Shown here piece by piece: positions 48,689 to 59,766 of a stretch of DNA of 64,000 nucleotides. This DNA is from Celoporthe dispersa (taxonomy: Eukaryota > Ascomycota > Sordariomycetes > Diaporthales > Cryphonectriaceae), in contig WAID01000010.1 of the NCBI GenBank assembly GCA_016584495.1, forward strand, positions 124,001 to 188,000. Reading direction: 5' to 3'. The notes under the pieces are model-generated. The model saw nothing but the letters and a program-made list of their open reading frames with translations. It was not told the DNA's origin and ran no database searches. The translations under genes and the position numbers were made by a program. How positions within the stretch are numbered: position 1 is the stretch's first letter; every line of letters starts with the position of its first letter.

Positions 48689-49151
48689 AGTGTTTCTTCC
48701 TTCTGACTATAGACCGAGGGAGGATGATGAATAGGAACGAGGGGCTCGGATAGACGTTCACATCCCGCAGGGCGATCTCTGAAGACAAGTAAAACAAAAT
48801 AAAAAAAAATAAAAAAGAAAGAAGAAGCTCTTGAGTTTTGGGCGGGTATATTTGGATAGAGGTGAAAAGCTGCGGGCCGGGTCTGTCGACGCAACCTGGG
48901 GCCCTGTCTTGTTACAGATCTATGAGCAGGGAGACTTGACTGCCTGTCGCGTATATCTCGTAACCTCATTACTTATACATATTGTAGACTCTTTTGGGGT
49001 CTTCCATGCATCTTCTTCTTTTCTTTTTTTTTGTTTTTCCTTCTCTTCTGTAGTTCGACGACTGTGCCTTTTGTCATCGCAAATCGATTCCTCTTCGGCA
49101 TTTGGGGGGGGGGGTATCATGGGTGGTTTCTTGCGTAAAGGGGAACAAGTC
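48689..49151. other. Convergent 3' spacer
   Basis: 463 bp between qa-x and the JIP5-like gene, which end facing each other. A-rich at 48789-48828, T-rich near 49020, G10 run near 49106. No gene. Confidence 0.5.
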
Positions 49152-50544
49152 TCAGTCCAGGCCGGGGAACGCAATACCTCCGGCTGGCTGGCCTCCCTTG
49201 CCGCCCTTCCGCTTCTTCTTTTGGGGCTTGGGCCGGTCACTGTCGCTGGCGTCGCTGTCGTCATCCGAGTCGTCACTATCGGCTGCGCGCTTACCATTTC
49301 CATTGGCAGCGCCGTCTTCGTCATCCGACGCCTCCTCGTGCTCGTTGTTGCCGTCGGCCTCTGCCCACACCTTTACGATCTTTCCGCCGCCACTGATCAT
49401 GCGGCCTTCGCAGTCGAAGCTGACGGCCACCACGCCCTCGACATCGTCGTGTCGCAACACAGCCTGCGTCTCCCTGGCCTTGAGGTCGACGACCGCCAGG
49501 CTGCCGTCACCCACGCCGACGGCAACCTTCTTGCCCCAGCCCAGCTCGTCGGGCATCCTCGCGATGCAGTCCAGGCTCTCGCCATCCTTCTTGTTCTTGG
49601 TGCCAGCCACGTAGATCCTCTCCTGCTGGTCGTCCCAGGAGCCCCTGTCCCAGATGGTCAGCACGCCGTTGCCCGTGCCCACGGCAACGACAGCATTGCT
49701 CCTCAGCCTCTTCGGGCCCAGGCCCGAGGGGATCAGCGCCGAGCACAACAGCTCGTCCTCCTGGTCCTCGCTCCTCGTGATGATCCCGCTCCTGATATCC
49801 GTGACCGCAAGCGTCGTGCCTCCCGTGGACACCCACTGCCTGGGGAATCCCGAAGTGCTCTCGGCCGAGGGCGGTAGGGGCACGATGCTCGTGACGTAGT
49901 CGTCGTGGGGGAAGTGCTTGCGGACGGGTGCCGGGCCCACGGAGCCCAGGGGGCCTCTGCTGGAGGGGTCCTTCTCGGCGCGCAGCTTGTCGCGCAGGTC
50001 GTAGATGTACAGCGCGCCGGAGTCCGTGCCGACGAGGAGGTTCTGCGGGGATAGGACGTGCATGATGGCAGGGTCGTCAGCATCGTCGCCGCGGCGGGGC
50101 GGGATGGTGATCTTGGAGACAACCTGGCCGGTGGTTGGGGAGAAGTGCTTGACGAGGGAGTCCGTGCCGGCGGAGTAGAGGTCTATAGTGCCATGGAAGC
50201 CGGGTTGTCAGCCAGATCAGTCTAGGCTAGAGAGGATGTGAAGATGTGTGTGTGTTGGGGAAGGGGGAGGGGGTCTTCATGCCTTGTCCATCATGCCCGT
50301 AGACCAAGCTGCGACAGCTCCCCTTGTGCCTGCGCGTGCGCCAGAGGCTCTTGATCAGGCCCTTGCCGCTCGTAATGCTGCTGTTCTCGTCCGCGTCGTC
50401 CTCGGACCCGTTCTCGGACGAGGGGATCCGAAAGGTCTCGACATGGCCGCTGGAAAGGCCCACGGTCAGGAGGGGCTCGGTCGGGTGGACGGCCTGGGTG
50501 AACAGGTCCGAGTTCAGCGGGAGGGTGCAGAGGTTCTCGAACAT
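49152..50544 (-). CDS. jip5: WD40-repeat protein of the JIP5 type (GC-AG intron)
   Basis: WD-repeat protein of 430 residues resembling fungal JIP5, linked to ribosome biogenesis in yeast. Exons 50544-50283 and 50182-49152. The start MFENLCTLPLNSDLFTQAVH and the blades HVETFRIPS, LYSAGTDSLVKHF, LLVGTDSGALYIYDLRD, GVLTIWDRG and KIVKVWAEADGN give a beta-propeller of about six or seven blades. The C-terminus is an acidic Ser/Asp tract followed by a Lys-rich patch (RPKPQKKKRKGGKGG), typical of nucleolar proteins. The intron (50183-50282) has no GT in a usable position: the frame GHDGQ-DLYSAG is only made with the donor CAAG|GCATGA, a GC-AG intron. Confidence 0.85.
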
Positions 50545-51017
50545 GATGGCTTGGAGGGCTGGGGAGCGTCGTGAGGAAGAATGGTGAATTGGAGTTACTC
50601 AAGCCCAGCCATTATCTGATCAGCGTGAAGGATATGGAGTCTGAGTGTGGTGGAAGGTGGCTGGAGTGGTCAGGTGGTGGTAATCTGAGCTGTTGAGGGT
50701 GTCGACGAGATTTTTTTCTGGAGATGGTCACAGCTGAGTACACTGGAGAAATTTCAAAAGTTTGAAGATCAATCGGCAGCAAGCAGAGCATACAGCCTTG
50801 CCGCGCTAAGGGGGGAAAAGTGTGGGGGAGCTAGCTACTTAGTGTTTATTTGTGACAGGCAGGGACAGGGGTTGTGTCAAGGTTCCGATGTTCATGAGTG
50901 AAGGCCTGAACTACCACAATTTGATTCTATGAGCACTAATACCTCTACATTTTCATCTTGAGATCATGGTCCCGTTGGTTTTATTTCTATGTGCACAGTA
51001 CGGTACTTTGACGGTCC
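50545..51017. other. Intergenic between JIP5-like and chitinase genes
   Basis: 473 bp holding the promoter of the JIP5-like gene and the 3' end of the chitinase gene. Nothing else seen. Confidence 0.5.
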
Positions 51018-52340
51018 TCACAGTTCGTCTCTCACGTGCTGTTCATTTCCCTTGATTGCTTTCAGAAGGCGCGCCAGGCGTTCGTAGGACATGCCATCCT
51101 CGCCCAGGCCCCAAGCAAAAACACCAGCCAGGTTCATCTCGCCCAGAAGTGTAGTCACCTTCTTCTCGATGTCACCGTTAGAACCCTTGTCAAAGGACCA
51201 CCACAGGTCGTCCTGCGAGTCCCAGTAGTATGAAGCGCCCTCCTCCTCGTCGTACTGCGTGTCGGCCAGCGCCCTCTGGAACGAGCTCTCGAGGTCGTCT
51301 GGCGTGGTATCGTGCCACGAGAAGGCACCGGCCCGCCCCAGGTCCGCCCCCGTCTCTGGGTCCTCGAGCAGCAGGGTCTTGCAGCCGATCGGGGTCTCGG
51401 CCTTGGGGCAGTCCTTAGGGTCTGTCTTGTACCACTTGACGTAGAAGGGCAGGCCGAGGTTCAGCTTCTCAGGCGGGGCCCCGCGCGTGATGTACGCCTG
51501 CAGGCCCTCACGGCTGGCTTTGGTGCTGGAGTGGTGCTTGGTAACGTGGTCGCGGCGGTTCATCAGGTCGTACGTCATCACGTTGAGGAAGTCGAGGTGT
51601 TGCATGATGCGCGGCACGGTGAGCTCTGTAAATGCGAGCATGTCCCTTTCGTGGCCGGGCACCGCAGCCGTCATCAGCTTGTCGGGCCCGAGGGCGGCGC
51701 GGATCTCGCCCAGCAGGAGGGGGTAGGCTTCGATCTCCCACTCCTTGTCCGAGTTGGGCACTTGTTTGTAGTCTTCACCGTTGCCGCCAGGGTACTCCCA
51801 ATCGATGTCGACGCCTGCGAGCATATGTTTCGGGTCAGCCTCTGTCGCTCTCTGGTGGTGGTGGGCTGGCACTCACCATCTGCACCCGTAGTCCCCACCA
51901 TCCTCGCAATGTTCTGCGCAAAGGCCTTGCGGGTCGTCTCGTTCTTTGCGGCTGTCGAGAACCCGCCGTCGCCCCACCCCCCGATCGCGATGAGGACCCG
52001 CGTGCCAACCGTAAACCTCTCTCGCGCAGACTCGACGCTTCTGAAGAGCGACCACTCGGTACGGTCGTGCTCGAGGAGCATCTCAGACCGTAGGAAGGCC
52101 AGGACCACGTGGGTGATGGGATCGATGAGCTCTTTGTCCTCAGGGATGATATCATGTTGTCTGCCAGGGTATGTCAACGTCTTACACATGATTCCGTCTG
52201 GTTATCATCGCAAAGTGGGAGACACACCCAGTCAGGTACATCAGACACGTAGGGCCTTGCTGACCCTCACCTTTGGCAACAACCATCGTGGCAAGAAACC
52301 ACAAAATGGTTGCTGTGATGTGATGATTGGACCAATGCAT
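51018..52340 (-). CDS. GH18 chitinase, secreted
   Basis: Chitin-hydrolysing family 18 enzyme of 395 residues. Exons 52340-52271, 52197-51877 and 51814-51018; the introns are 73 and 62 bp. Exon 1 is a signal peptide (HWSNHHITATILWFLATMVVA). The barrel motifs are RVLIAIGGWGDGGFS and the catalytic GVDIDWEYPGG with the DxxDxDxE pattern intact, reassembled across intron 2. MTYDLMNRRD and the late GVFAWGLGEDG complete the active site. No chitin-binding module is attached. Such enzymes serve wall remodelling, nutrition or attack on other fungi; the sequence does not decide which. Confidence 0.9.
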
Positions 52341-53310
52341 GTTGACAGATACTAGAGTTCAAGTTGTGAAGTCTTGGGTGGTGTGGAGATGTAAAAGAGG
52401 CAGAGGCTTGGGATGGAATGTCCTGTGGTTGAGAGGGAGAGACAACAGGCAGTGACATTCTAGGTACACCCTGGTTGCCCAGCCCTGAATCCTCCACCCA
52501 CCTGTTTGTCCAATCAGATTGCCGAATTCAGTCCATTTCAACACTTCGAGCTGTGCACTACTCTCAGCCTCGCCAGATTCAGCTGATTATCATGCTAAGC
52601 CTTGTGAACCGTAATTATGGAACCACGAGCAGCTGTGCCCAACATAAGTATGCACCACTCCTCTTGCCCAAGGATCCTACAACCGCCCTTCCACTTCTGT
52701 ATCCCTCTAATTTTCAACTCTTGCTGCAAACCCGGAGTGATTGGTAGAGTCTTTCTTACAGAACCACACCATTGAAGCCAAGAGACCAGCATTTCTATTC
52801 TATGATTTATCACATTCTTTGATGGCATGAAACTTTCACAGTTCTTTCCAGTGACCAATGCCTGGGCACGAGGACCTTGCATTCTTGAAGACTTAGAATT
52901 GTATATTTGTTTCAACACATAAATACAATCTCACTCTTTCATGAATCTTGAGACACCTTTTAGCCTTCTTTTACTAATAGTTGTCCCTTCTTGGAGCATC
53001 TCACACACCACGGGAGGAGCCTGTAGGTTATAGGTAGCAGAAGAAAGCTATCTGCACCTACCTCAAGATACATCTCTTCTCTAGTAGGCGAAAACAGTGG
53101 TGTCAAGACAAGACCTCCGCAACTTTGAGGCCCTTCATGGACAGTTCCTCCCGGCTGTTAAAGTTCTAGAGATGTACGATGATACGTTTGATCCTTTCAA
53201 GGAGAACATAGTGCCTGGGAAGATTCCCCCATCAATACAGGGAGGCACTGAAGAATGGTCAACATCTATGGCGGCTTAATCCTCACGCATATCGGTGGCT
53301 AGGTCATCAG
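52341..53310. other. Intergenic with a possible relic
   Basis: Chitinase promoter, then AT-leaning DNA. A protein-like piece (MYDDTFDPFKENIVPGKIP, 53174 on) reads on the plus strand without a clear start or link and may belong to the next entry. Confidence 0.4.
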
Positions 53311-53901
53311 ATGGGCTTCAGCGCCGACTTCTCACGTATAGTTCTTGGCTTCATATTCCGAATATGCGTTCTGCATCGAGATTCATCATCGAACATCCAG
53401 CTTCTGAACAGCAACTCGATCACGACCGCTAGCCTCACTGGTATCCCTCCAGTATCGATTCGGACCACCGAGCTCAGGATGACAGCCACAGATGCCGAGA
53501 TTTACGAATACAGAACGGACCGCTGGTTTCATAAAATCTACCGCACTGCTGCTGACGGCAGACTAAGCACCTCTGCCCGGGTGTCTGACAGTAATGAGAT
53601 CCCTATGGCTAGTATGGACAGGCAATTTGATGCGCAGTTGAACTATATGAGTGCAGATCCTGGTCTTGTAGATGTTCTTCGACTTCACCCTACAGGTCTG
53701 CGTACCAACAAGGACACTCTCGATAAGCCTGCAGTTTTCGACCAGATGCTGGACTACGACAACTTGACGGCCAATAACAACGATGCAGGCATGTCATATT
53801 ATTATGCCATGACTAGACTCTCTTCTGATCCGAAGACGCCACCCGTTGACAGAGCATCTATGCTTCGGCATATAGTCCGTCGGTCTCCTCAGCTCCGGTG
53901 A
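53311..53901 (+). CDS. Hypothetical protein or gene fragment
   Basis: A 196-codon open frame starting MGFSADFSRIVLG. Its second half, from ELRMTATDAEIYEYRTDRWF to ASMLRHIVRRSPQ, has balanced, coding-like composition, while the first half is less convincing. I recognise no domain, signal peptide or membrane segment. The frame is open for a further dozen codons before the first ATG (LNPHAYRWLGHQ), and another coding-like piece lies 100 bp upstream in a different frame, so this may be the remains of a longer, broken gene. Similarity to a known family could not be judged. Confidence 0.35.
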   Translation: MGFSADFSRIVLGFIFRICVLHRDSSSNIQLLNSNSITTASLTGIPPVSIRTTELRMTATDAEIYEYRTDRWFHKIYRTAADGRLSTSARVSDSNEIPMASMDRQFDAQLNYMSADPGLVDVLRLHPTGLRTNKDTLDKPAVFDQMLDYDNLTANNNDAGMSYYYAMTRLSSDPKTPPVDRASMLRHIVRRSPQLR

Positions 53902-54803
53902 TTCCTTTTACACCTAGAGCGACTGAAGATGGTCTCACTTGAAGAGACCATGGCGATGGTCCTTTTGAATCTTGCGATGTTTTAAGGTGTTTTGGGTGGA
54001 TGTGGTTTGACAGTGGCATTTTTGGCCCTCCACATTCCATGCTTTCTACCTCGCGCTGGATTCTATTTTTTTTTATGGAAGCTGGCACAGTAGATCCAAA
54101 TCAGGAGATACTTTATTCAAGATATGATGTTTTACAAGATTCGCTACTAGTTTTGACGATCAACTCAGACGGTAAATAACGATAAAGTACAAATTGTATT
54201 TGATGAAAAGGCTAGGTCCGATTTCCACAGATAATTAACTACTAACTGCCATGGAAGAATATGAACGGGCAGCCTTTTTGAACTGTGCACACGCTTCTAT
54301 TCACACACACCTTTGGGCGATTCTCCCTTTCAAGCTCTGTTCCCAAGCTCTCGGTGACGATTGTCGGAAGTGAGGGGACTCTTGACTCCTGCGCAGCCAT
54401 CCTCCGCGCGGGGCCCCAGACCGGTGCTTATGGGGGTTGAGGGGTCTACGTCTGGGGTTCTCCTCACGACTGTGGAGCAGCTGCTGGAGCGTTGTGTGGT
54501 ACCAGACTCGAAGAATGTCCACTTCCTGCTCGCCTGCTTGTGCTTATCGGTTGAAATTGTCGCGCTAAGACGAACACCTGCGTCCTTAGACTGATGGGCC
54601 GTTGATCCCTTGGAGCTGGTTTTGTTGTCCGACCACCGGACATAAAAAGCATCCTCTGGCCCGTGGTCCCCCCTTTGTTGTGCTACTGCTTTCACAGTCC
54701 CTGCTTAAGCACCTGCGTCGACATCTAAGGCCGTATTTGACACGACTAGTTTGTCAGGAGAGAGTTTGCCGCTGAGGGCTTTGGCCATAGTTGTCTGTTC
54801 GAG
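53902..54803. other. Intergenic, no gene supported
   Basis: 902 bp. A 121-codon minus-strand frame (54330-54695) begins with ATG but shows no known domain; I do not call it. The last part is the promoter of the MFS gene. Confidence 0.4.
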
Positions 54804-56306
54804 ATGGACAAGCCGCTGGGGGTCGATAAGCTTGGTGAGGCTGGCGCTCGCCAGTCTGCCGTTGAGGACGTCGAGGCGGGGTCCAAGGAGGTCAGTCCCG
54901 GTTTAACATCACCAGATCATGAGATGTTCTTCTCTCGGCTGACCAGCATGCTTTATTCTAGATATATTCCCCTGGAGAGACCCAAATCTCGACAGCTGCT
55001 GAGAAAAGCCCTCATATGGAAACAAGACAAGCGCATCGTTCCCCTCTCTGCCGCCATCTACCTGCTGTGCTACCTCGACCGGAGCAACATCGGTAACGCA
55101 AAGACGTTGAATGCGTCCGATCACCAAGACCTCTTGTCAGAGACACACATGAGTGACTATCAGTACACGGTCTCGCTCATGATCTTCCTGGTAGCGTACG
55201 GGTTGTTCGAGGCCCCATCAAACGTCCTTCTCAAGAGGCTGCGACCGTCCCGGTGGATAGCAGTCCTGATGCTGGGCTGGGGCTCGTGTTCGATGGGCCT
55301 CGCAGGAGCACACAACTACGCCACCGTGACTGTAGTCCGCTTTCTCCTCGGTGTGTTTGAGGCTGGTCTCTTTCCCGGCCTGGTGTATTACCTCACCTTC
55401 TGGTACAAGTCCAACGAGCGCAGCATACGGGTCGCCTTCATCCTGGCAAGCGCAACGCTCGCAGGTGCATTCGGCGGAGCAATCGCGTTCGGCGTTGGCC
55501 ACATCCACGAGGCCCACGGCCTCTCCGCCTGGCGCTGGCTTTTCATCATCGAGGGTGCCCCGTCCTGCCTCTCGGCACTCTTCGTACTTTTCTTCCTGCC
55601 AGACTACCCAGAGACCGTCAACTGGCTGTCAGAAGACGAGAGAGCGCTCGCGCTCAGCCGTCTCTCGGTCGAGGGGAGCAAGGGCCTGCACAGCTCCGAC
55701 TGGTGGCACGACGCGAAAGCAACCCTGGCTGACGGGAGGCTCTGGGCGCACTACGCCATCTACTTCGGCATCTCGGCCCCCTTCAGCAGCCTCTCGCTCT
55801 TCACGCCCTCCATCACGGCCGGCCTGGGCTACGAGAACCTCGAGGCGCAGCTCATGACCGTCCCTCCCTACGCGGTAGCCTACGTCGTGCAGATCCTGGT
55901 GTCGTGGTCGGCGGATCACTTCGACGCGCGGGCGCTGCACTCGGCTGCCAGCGCGACCGTCGGTGCCTGCGGGTTCTTGGCTTCTGCTGCCTTGCCTGCC
56001 GATGCCTACTCGCACCGCTACGGCTGCCTGATTGTCGCGGCGACGGGCGCGTTCGCGTGTATCCCTCCGCTCCTCGGGTGGCTTTCTTCCAACATCTTCA
56101 GCACCGCGTCGATCGGGCTGGCCATCGCGCTTAATATCGGGCTGGGCGGGGCCCCTGGGCAGATCCTGGGAACGTGGATCTATAAGGCTGACGAGGCCTC
56201 GATTGGGTATCCAACTGGCCACTGGACCAACGCTGGCCTGCTCTTCTTTGTGGCTGTGGGTTGTGTGGGGCTGAGGATCTACTATGGTGGCAGAACCGCA
56301 GACTGA
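54804..56306 (+). CDS. MFS transporter, anion:cation symporter (Dal5/Tna1-like) family
   Basis: Plasma-membrane transporter of 500 residues, single exon, frame clean. The sequence YLLCYLDRSNIGNAKTLN in the first helix and YGLFEAPSNVLLKRLRPSRW after the second are hallmarks of the ACS family, which takes up carboxylates, nicotinate, allantoate and related anions in fungi. The N-terminus (about 75 residues) is cytosolic, about twelve hydrophobic segments follow, and a loop of about 60 residues (LSEDERALALSRLSVEGS) separates the halves. The substrate cannot be read from sequence. It is not next to the quinate cluster, though an aromatic-acid substrate is conceivable. Confidence 0.88.
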   Translation: MDKPLGVDKLGEAGARQSAVEDVEAGSKEVSPGLTSPDHEMFFSRLTSMLYSRYIPLERPKSRQLLRKALIWKQDKRIVPLSAAIYLLCYLDRSNIGNAKTLNASDHQDLLSETHMSDYQYTVSLMIFLVAYGLFEAPSNVLLKRLRPSRWIAVLMLGWGSCSMGLAGAHNYATVTVVRFLLGVFEAGLFPGLVYYLTFWYKSNERSIRVAFILASATLAGAFGGAIAFGVGHIHEAHGLSAWRWLFIIEGAPSCLSALFVLFFLPDYPETVNWLSEDERALALSRLSVEGSKGLHSSDWWHDAKATLADGRLWAHYAIYFGISAPFSSLSLFTPSITAGLGYENLEAQLMTVPPYAVAYVVQILVSWSADHFDARALHSAASATVGACGFLASAALPADAYSHRYGCLIVAATGAFACIPPLLGWLSSNIFSTASIGLAIALNIGLGGAPGQILGTWIYKADEASIGYPTGHWTNAGLLFFVAVGCVGLRIYYGGRTAD

Positions 56307-56811
56307 AGGCTGCGAGGGAGGAGGGAGAGCAAATAAGGCTATACAAATATTAGTATCAGCTTTCTTTTGCAGACAGGTTCTGGGAATGGTGGGCGCTGTC
56401 ACTTATTGATCATAGCTGGCGAACAATTGAAAGCCACTCACTTCTGGGATGCATGTTTGGAAATGACCGTATACATCATCACAGGATTGGGGGCGAAATG
56501 AGTTTGTTGTTGAAAGAAAGAGCGAGCCAAGCTTTATAGTGACTCACAGATCCTTGTGCGTTCAACGGGTCAAGTGTGGCTGAGTGTTGTTTGGCTGCCT
56601 AATTGTGCTTGAACCATGTTACGTGATTGGACGGACGCTGCGCCCGCCGAGCTCCAAAATATCTATATAAGCAGGAACGCCCGGCCCCAACTCAACACCT
56701 CGACCTTCTTCTCTCAACATCCACTCGCTACTCCACCGAACGTGGTCAGAACCAACGAACCACAAGGAACCACCACGAGGCCCCAGCGTTCACCGCCCCC
56801 AGCCAGCAGAA
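56307..56811. other. Intergenic, promoter and leader of the rvt gene
   Basis: 505 bp. Contains the TATA-like element at 56664-56670 and a C-rich leader of about 120 bp before the reverse-transcriptase start. Confidence 0.5.
56664..56670 (+). promoter_or_regulatory. TATA box of the reverse-transcriptase gene
   Basis: TATATAA followed by G, 142 bp before the start codon. The distance allows a leader of about 110 bp. Confidence 0.5.
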
Positions 56812-59766
56812 ATGTCAACGTCGACAATGTCTGGCAGCGTCTTTTCTGACACGCTACAGGAGATCACGAACACGAAGCTCGATGAGCTCTCCAAGCGCAG
56901 GGTGGCGTTTGAGGACGCTAGGGCCGCAGTCCTCGCTTCTCTCAGCGCGGAGCCAGATCCCATCCGCAGGCTGACCCTCCTCAAGGATGGTGTCAAGAGG
57001 TGCTTCGGCCTCAAGACGGACGAGCATGCAAATTCTAAGGCTATGGCGCGACTGAGGAACAGTCTCGACCTCGCGCTGTCAAATACGGAGCGTTTTGTCG
57101 CGTTAGCTCGTCATGACCCGTCTGTCTCCGAGAAGATCATCGCGGACCACGAGAAAGCCCTGCTTCACGAACTCGAGGTGCAGTCCCAAAAGTATCGCTA
57201 TGCCGCTCTGTACGGCCAGCTTGTCACGGAGTGGCTAGCTGGCGACCAGAAGACCGGACTCGGAACCGCCCAGGATGACGAGCGTGGTGACGGTGACGTC
57301 GAGTTGGTGGACATTCACAGCGTGACCAGGTTGAAGTCGAAGGAGGAGTGGGAGGACAAGGTTTACAGACGGGCAGATGTCGACGAGGCGAGCCTGTGCC
57401 GGTACTTGGACGATATCTTCGGCTCATCTGGAGCCATCGGCGAGGAGGCGGCAAAGGAGAAGCGGCTGGCGCTCGAGCAAGTGAGGACCGCGGTCGCAGA
57501 TTTCGAGCGCGAGTTGTCCGAACCGCTCCAATTCAACCACGCATCTCTGAAGTGGGCGATCGAGGGCTTGATGGCGTCTGAACTCGTGTCGAACGAACAG
57601 CGTGAGGTTCTCAAGGACTTCAAGTCGAACGGAGCCATCTTGTCCGAGGTGGCCGACGTCCTCAATATGCGCATCTCTGCTCTCGAGTCGTGGGGCTGGG
57701 GCCCATCGGGCGTCCCTGTCGAGCAGCGACGAAAGGTCAGCGGCATCTTCAGCGTGCACATCCAGGAGGACCTGCTGCAGGCCATCTTTCTGCAGTACAT
57801 TGGCGTCAGATGGTCCGTGTTCCTGAGGACGACATTCACCGGCTTTCGAAAGAGCCTGGCTTGGTCCAGTCTCGCGAAGGATATACCCCCGGCCGAGAAG
57901 AAGCGGCTCGAGTACTACGTCGGCCAGGTGCGCCAACGCCGCAGTCTACAAAAGGCACGCCAGAAACGATACTTCGCCGATTACTTCGTGGCTAAACTTC
58001 TACGAAGGACCAATGATGTGGCCAAAACAGCCGATGGAGAGGCCGAGGCGAATTACTCGAGTCATTTGGCAAATCTTGAGGCTGCCAAAAAGAGGAAGAT
58101 GACGAGAGGAGGATTATTCGGCTCGAAGGTACAGGTTACGCCAAGTCTTCTCGGTGCTCCTACTGTAGATTATGACTTGGCATTCGGAAGAAGGGATGAA
58201 GACGAGAGTGATACCGAGGAGGACAGCAACAAGGGCGTGAAGACACCAGTCGCAGCGAAACAGCAACTGCTTCATCTCCTCTCGACCGAGATGGCCATCA
58301 ACACCCGGCTCTCTGACGGGCTTACCGCCTTCCATGCTGTTCTTGCTGATCTTGAGACCTCACTGCCCCACGAGACCATCATTACGATCCTTGAGTATCT
58401 CGGCGTGTCGCAAGTCTGGCGCAGCTTCTTCTCGAGGTTCCTTCAAGTGCCCCTGAGGTGGAATGATGAGTCGTCTGCCCCCACAAAGATGCAGCAGAGG
58501 GGCGTTCCCGCCTCGCACGTCCTCAGTGATGTGTTCGGAGAAGTGGTCCTCTTCTGTCTCGACTATGCTGTCAACCAGGCAGCACTCGGACAGCCACTCT
58601 GGCGCTATGGGGATGATATGTTGTTCTGGTCGCCAGACCATGCCACCACTGTGACTGTCTGGAAGACCCTGGAGAAATTTCTCATGGTGACGGGCACTTC
58701 GCTCAACGACGAGAAGTGCGGCGCCATTCAGCTTGCTGGCAACAGTTCCAACAACATGCCGCTCGACAAGGCCCTGCCGGCCGGGCAAATTCGATGGGGC
58801 TTCCTCGTGCTGTCTCCAGAGACGGGTCGGTTCGAGGTCGACACCAAGATGATAGACACCCACATTAAAGAGCTCCGCTGGCAGCTGCGGGAGAAGCAGC
58901 ACAGTATCCTGGCTCTCATCCAGACCTGGAACGCATACGTCGGGACGTTCCTGACAAGCAACTTTGGAAGAGCATGCAACTGCTTCGGACAAGCGCATGT
59001 GGACGCGATGCTTGCAGCACACCAGCACGTCCAGCGTCGCATCTTTCCAGGCAACGGCAGTACCGGCTTTGAGGCGGCATCGAGCATTGTTGACTACCTC
59101 AAGATGTCCATCACAGAGCGCTTTGGGATCACAGATATACCCGACGGCTACTTCTACTTCCCAACGGACCTAGGAGGTCTTGACCTCCAGTCACCATTTA
59201 TCTCGTTGCTATACAAACGCGACGCGGTCCTGGACTCCCATGAGAGTCTGATCCAGAAGATGCACGAAGCCGAGCGCAGTGCCTATCAACGCCTCAAGGC
59301 GCGCTTCGAAGCAGAGATCAGTAAAACCCAACACATACAGTTCGGATTTACCAGGGACTCCAGGTGGAAGCCCGAGTCGAACCACGAGCAGGTGACATTC
59401 ATGAGCTTTGAACAGTTCACAAGCTATCGCGAGGACCTGTGCATCATCTTCGACAAGATGGGCGAGCCTCTTGACGATGTGTACGCCGTCTTCAAGAAGC
59501 TCATGGAGGAACCGGAAGACAGCACTTTGAACATCGCTTCGTGCCACTGGATCTCCGACGCGATCAGCCAGATACAACACAGCGAACACAGCGGCCCGAT
59601 AGGCAGTCAATGGGATGTCATGACGCCGTATTGGAAATGTATCGCCAGGATGTACGGGCCTGAGATTCTTGACAAGTTTGGGTGTCTCAACATTGTCGAC
59701 CGGGGACTACTGCCTATGGGGATGGTTGGGCTTTTCAGGGACAAGAGGGTCACTTGGAAGGGCTGA
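56812..59766 (+). CDS. rvt: Domesticated reverse transcriptase (rvt family)
   Basis: Intronless gene for a 984-residue protein with a reverse-transcriptase core but no element around it. Residues 1-470 are an N-terminal region, largely helical and charged, with likely coiled coil in the first 130. The RT core follows: motif A with Asp513 in VLADLETSLPHE, a helix pair ILEYLGVSQVWRSFFSRFL, motif B RGVPASHVLSDVFGE (about 563-577), and motif C RYGDDMLFW with the catalytic Asp601-Asp602. SLNDEKCGAIQLAG is the following motif-D/E region. About 330 C-terminal residues have no endonuclease, RNase H or integrase motifs that I can see. The order and the SLPH and VLFCLDYAVNQ signatures match the single-copy rvt genes known from Neurospora and other fungi. 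The frame is intact over 2.9 kb and no repeats flank it, so it is maintained as a host gene; its role is unknown. Confidence 0.85.
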   Translation: MSTSTMSGSVFSDTLQEITNTKLDELSKRRVAFEDARAAVLASLSAEPDPIRRLTLLKDGVKRCFGLKTDEHANSKAMARLRNSLDLALSNTERFVALARHDPSVSEKIIADHEKALLHELEVQSQKYRYAALYGQLVTEWLAGDQKTGLGTAQDDERGDGDVELVDIHSVTRLKSKEEWEDKVYRRADVDEASLCRYLDDIFGSSGAIGEEAAKEKRLALEQVRTAVADFERELSEPLQFNHASLKWAIEGLMASELVSNEQREVLKDFKSNGAILSEVADVLNMRISALESWGWGPSGVPVEQRRKVSGIFSVHIQEDLLQAIFLQYIGVRWSVFLRTTFTGFRKSLAWSSLAKDIPPAEKKRLEYYVGQVRQRRSLQKARQKRYFADYFVAKLLRRTNDVAKTADGEAEANYSSHLANLEAAKKRKMTRGGLFGSKVQVTPSLLGAPTVDYDLAFGRRDEDESDTEEDSNKGVKTPVAAKQQLLHLLSTEMAINTRLSDGLTAFHAVLADLETSLPHETIITILEYLGVSQVWRSFFSRFLQVPLRWNDESSAPTKMQQRGVPASHVLSDVFGEVVLFCLDYAVNQAALGQPLWRYGDDMLFWSPDHATTVTVWKTLEKFLMVTGTSLNDEKCGAIQLAGNSSNNMPLDKALPAGQIRWGFLVLSPETGRFEVDTKMIDTHIKELRWQLREKQHSILALIQTWNAYVGTFLTSNFGRACNCFGQAHVDAMLAAHQHVQRRIFPGNGSTGFEAASSIVDYLKMSITERFGITDIPDGYFYFPTDLGGLDLQSPFISLLYKRDAVLDSHESLIQKMHEAERSAYQRLKARFEAEISKTQHIQFGFTRDSRWKPESNHEQVTFMSFEQFTSYREDLCIIFDKMGEPLDDVYAVFKKLMEEPEDSTLNIASCHWISDAISQIQHSEHSGPIGSQWDVMTPYWKCIARMYGPEILDKFGCLNIVDRGLLPMGMVGLFRDKRVTWKG

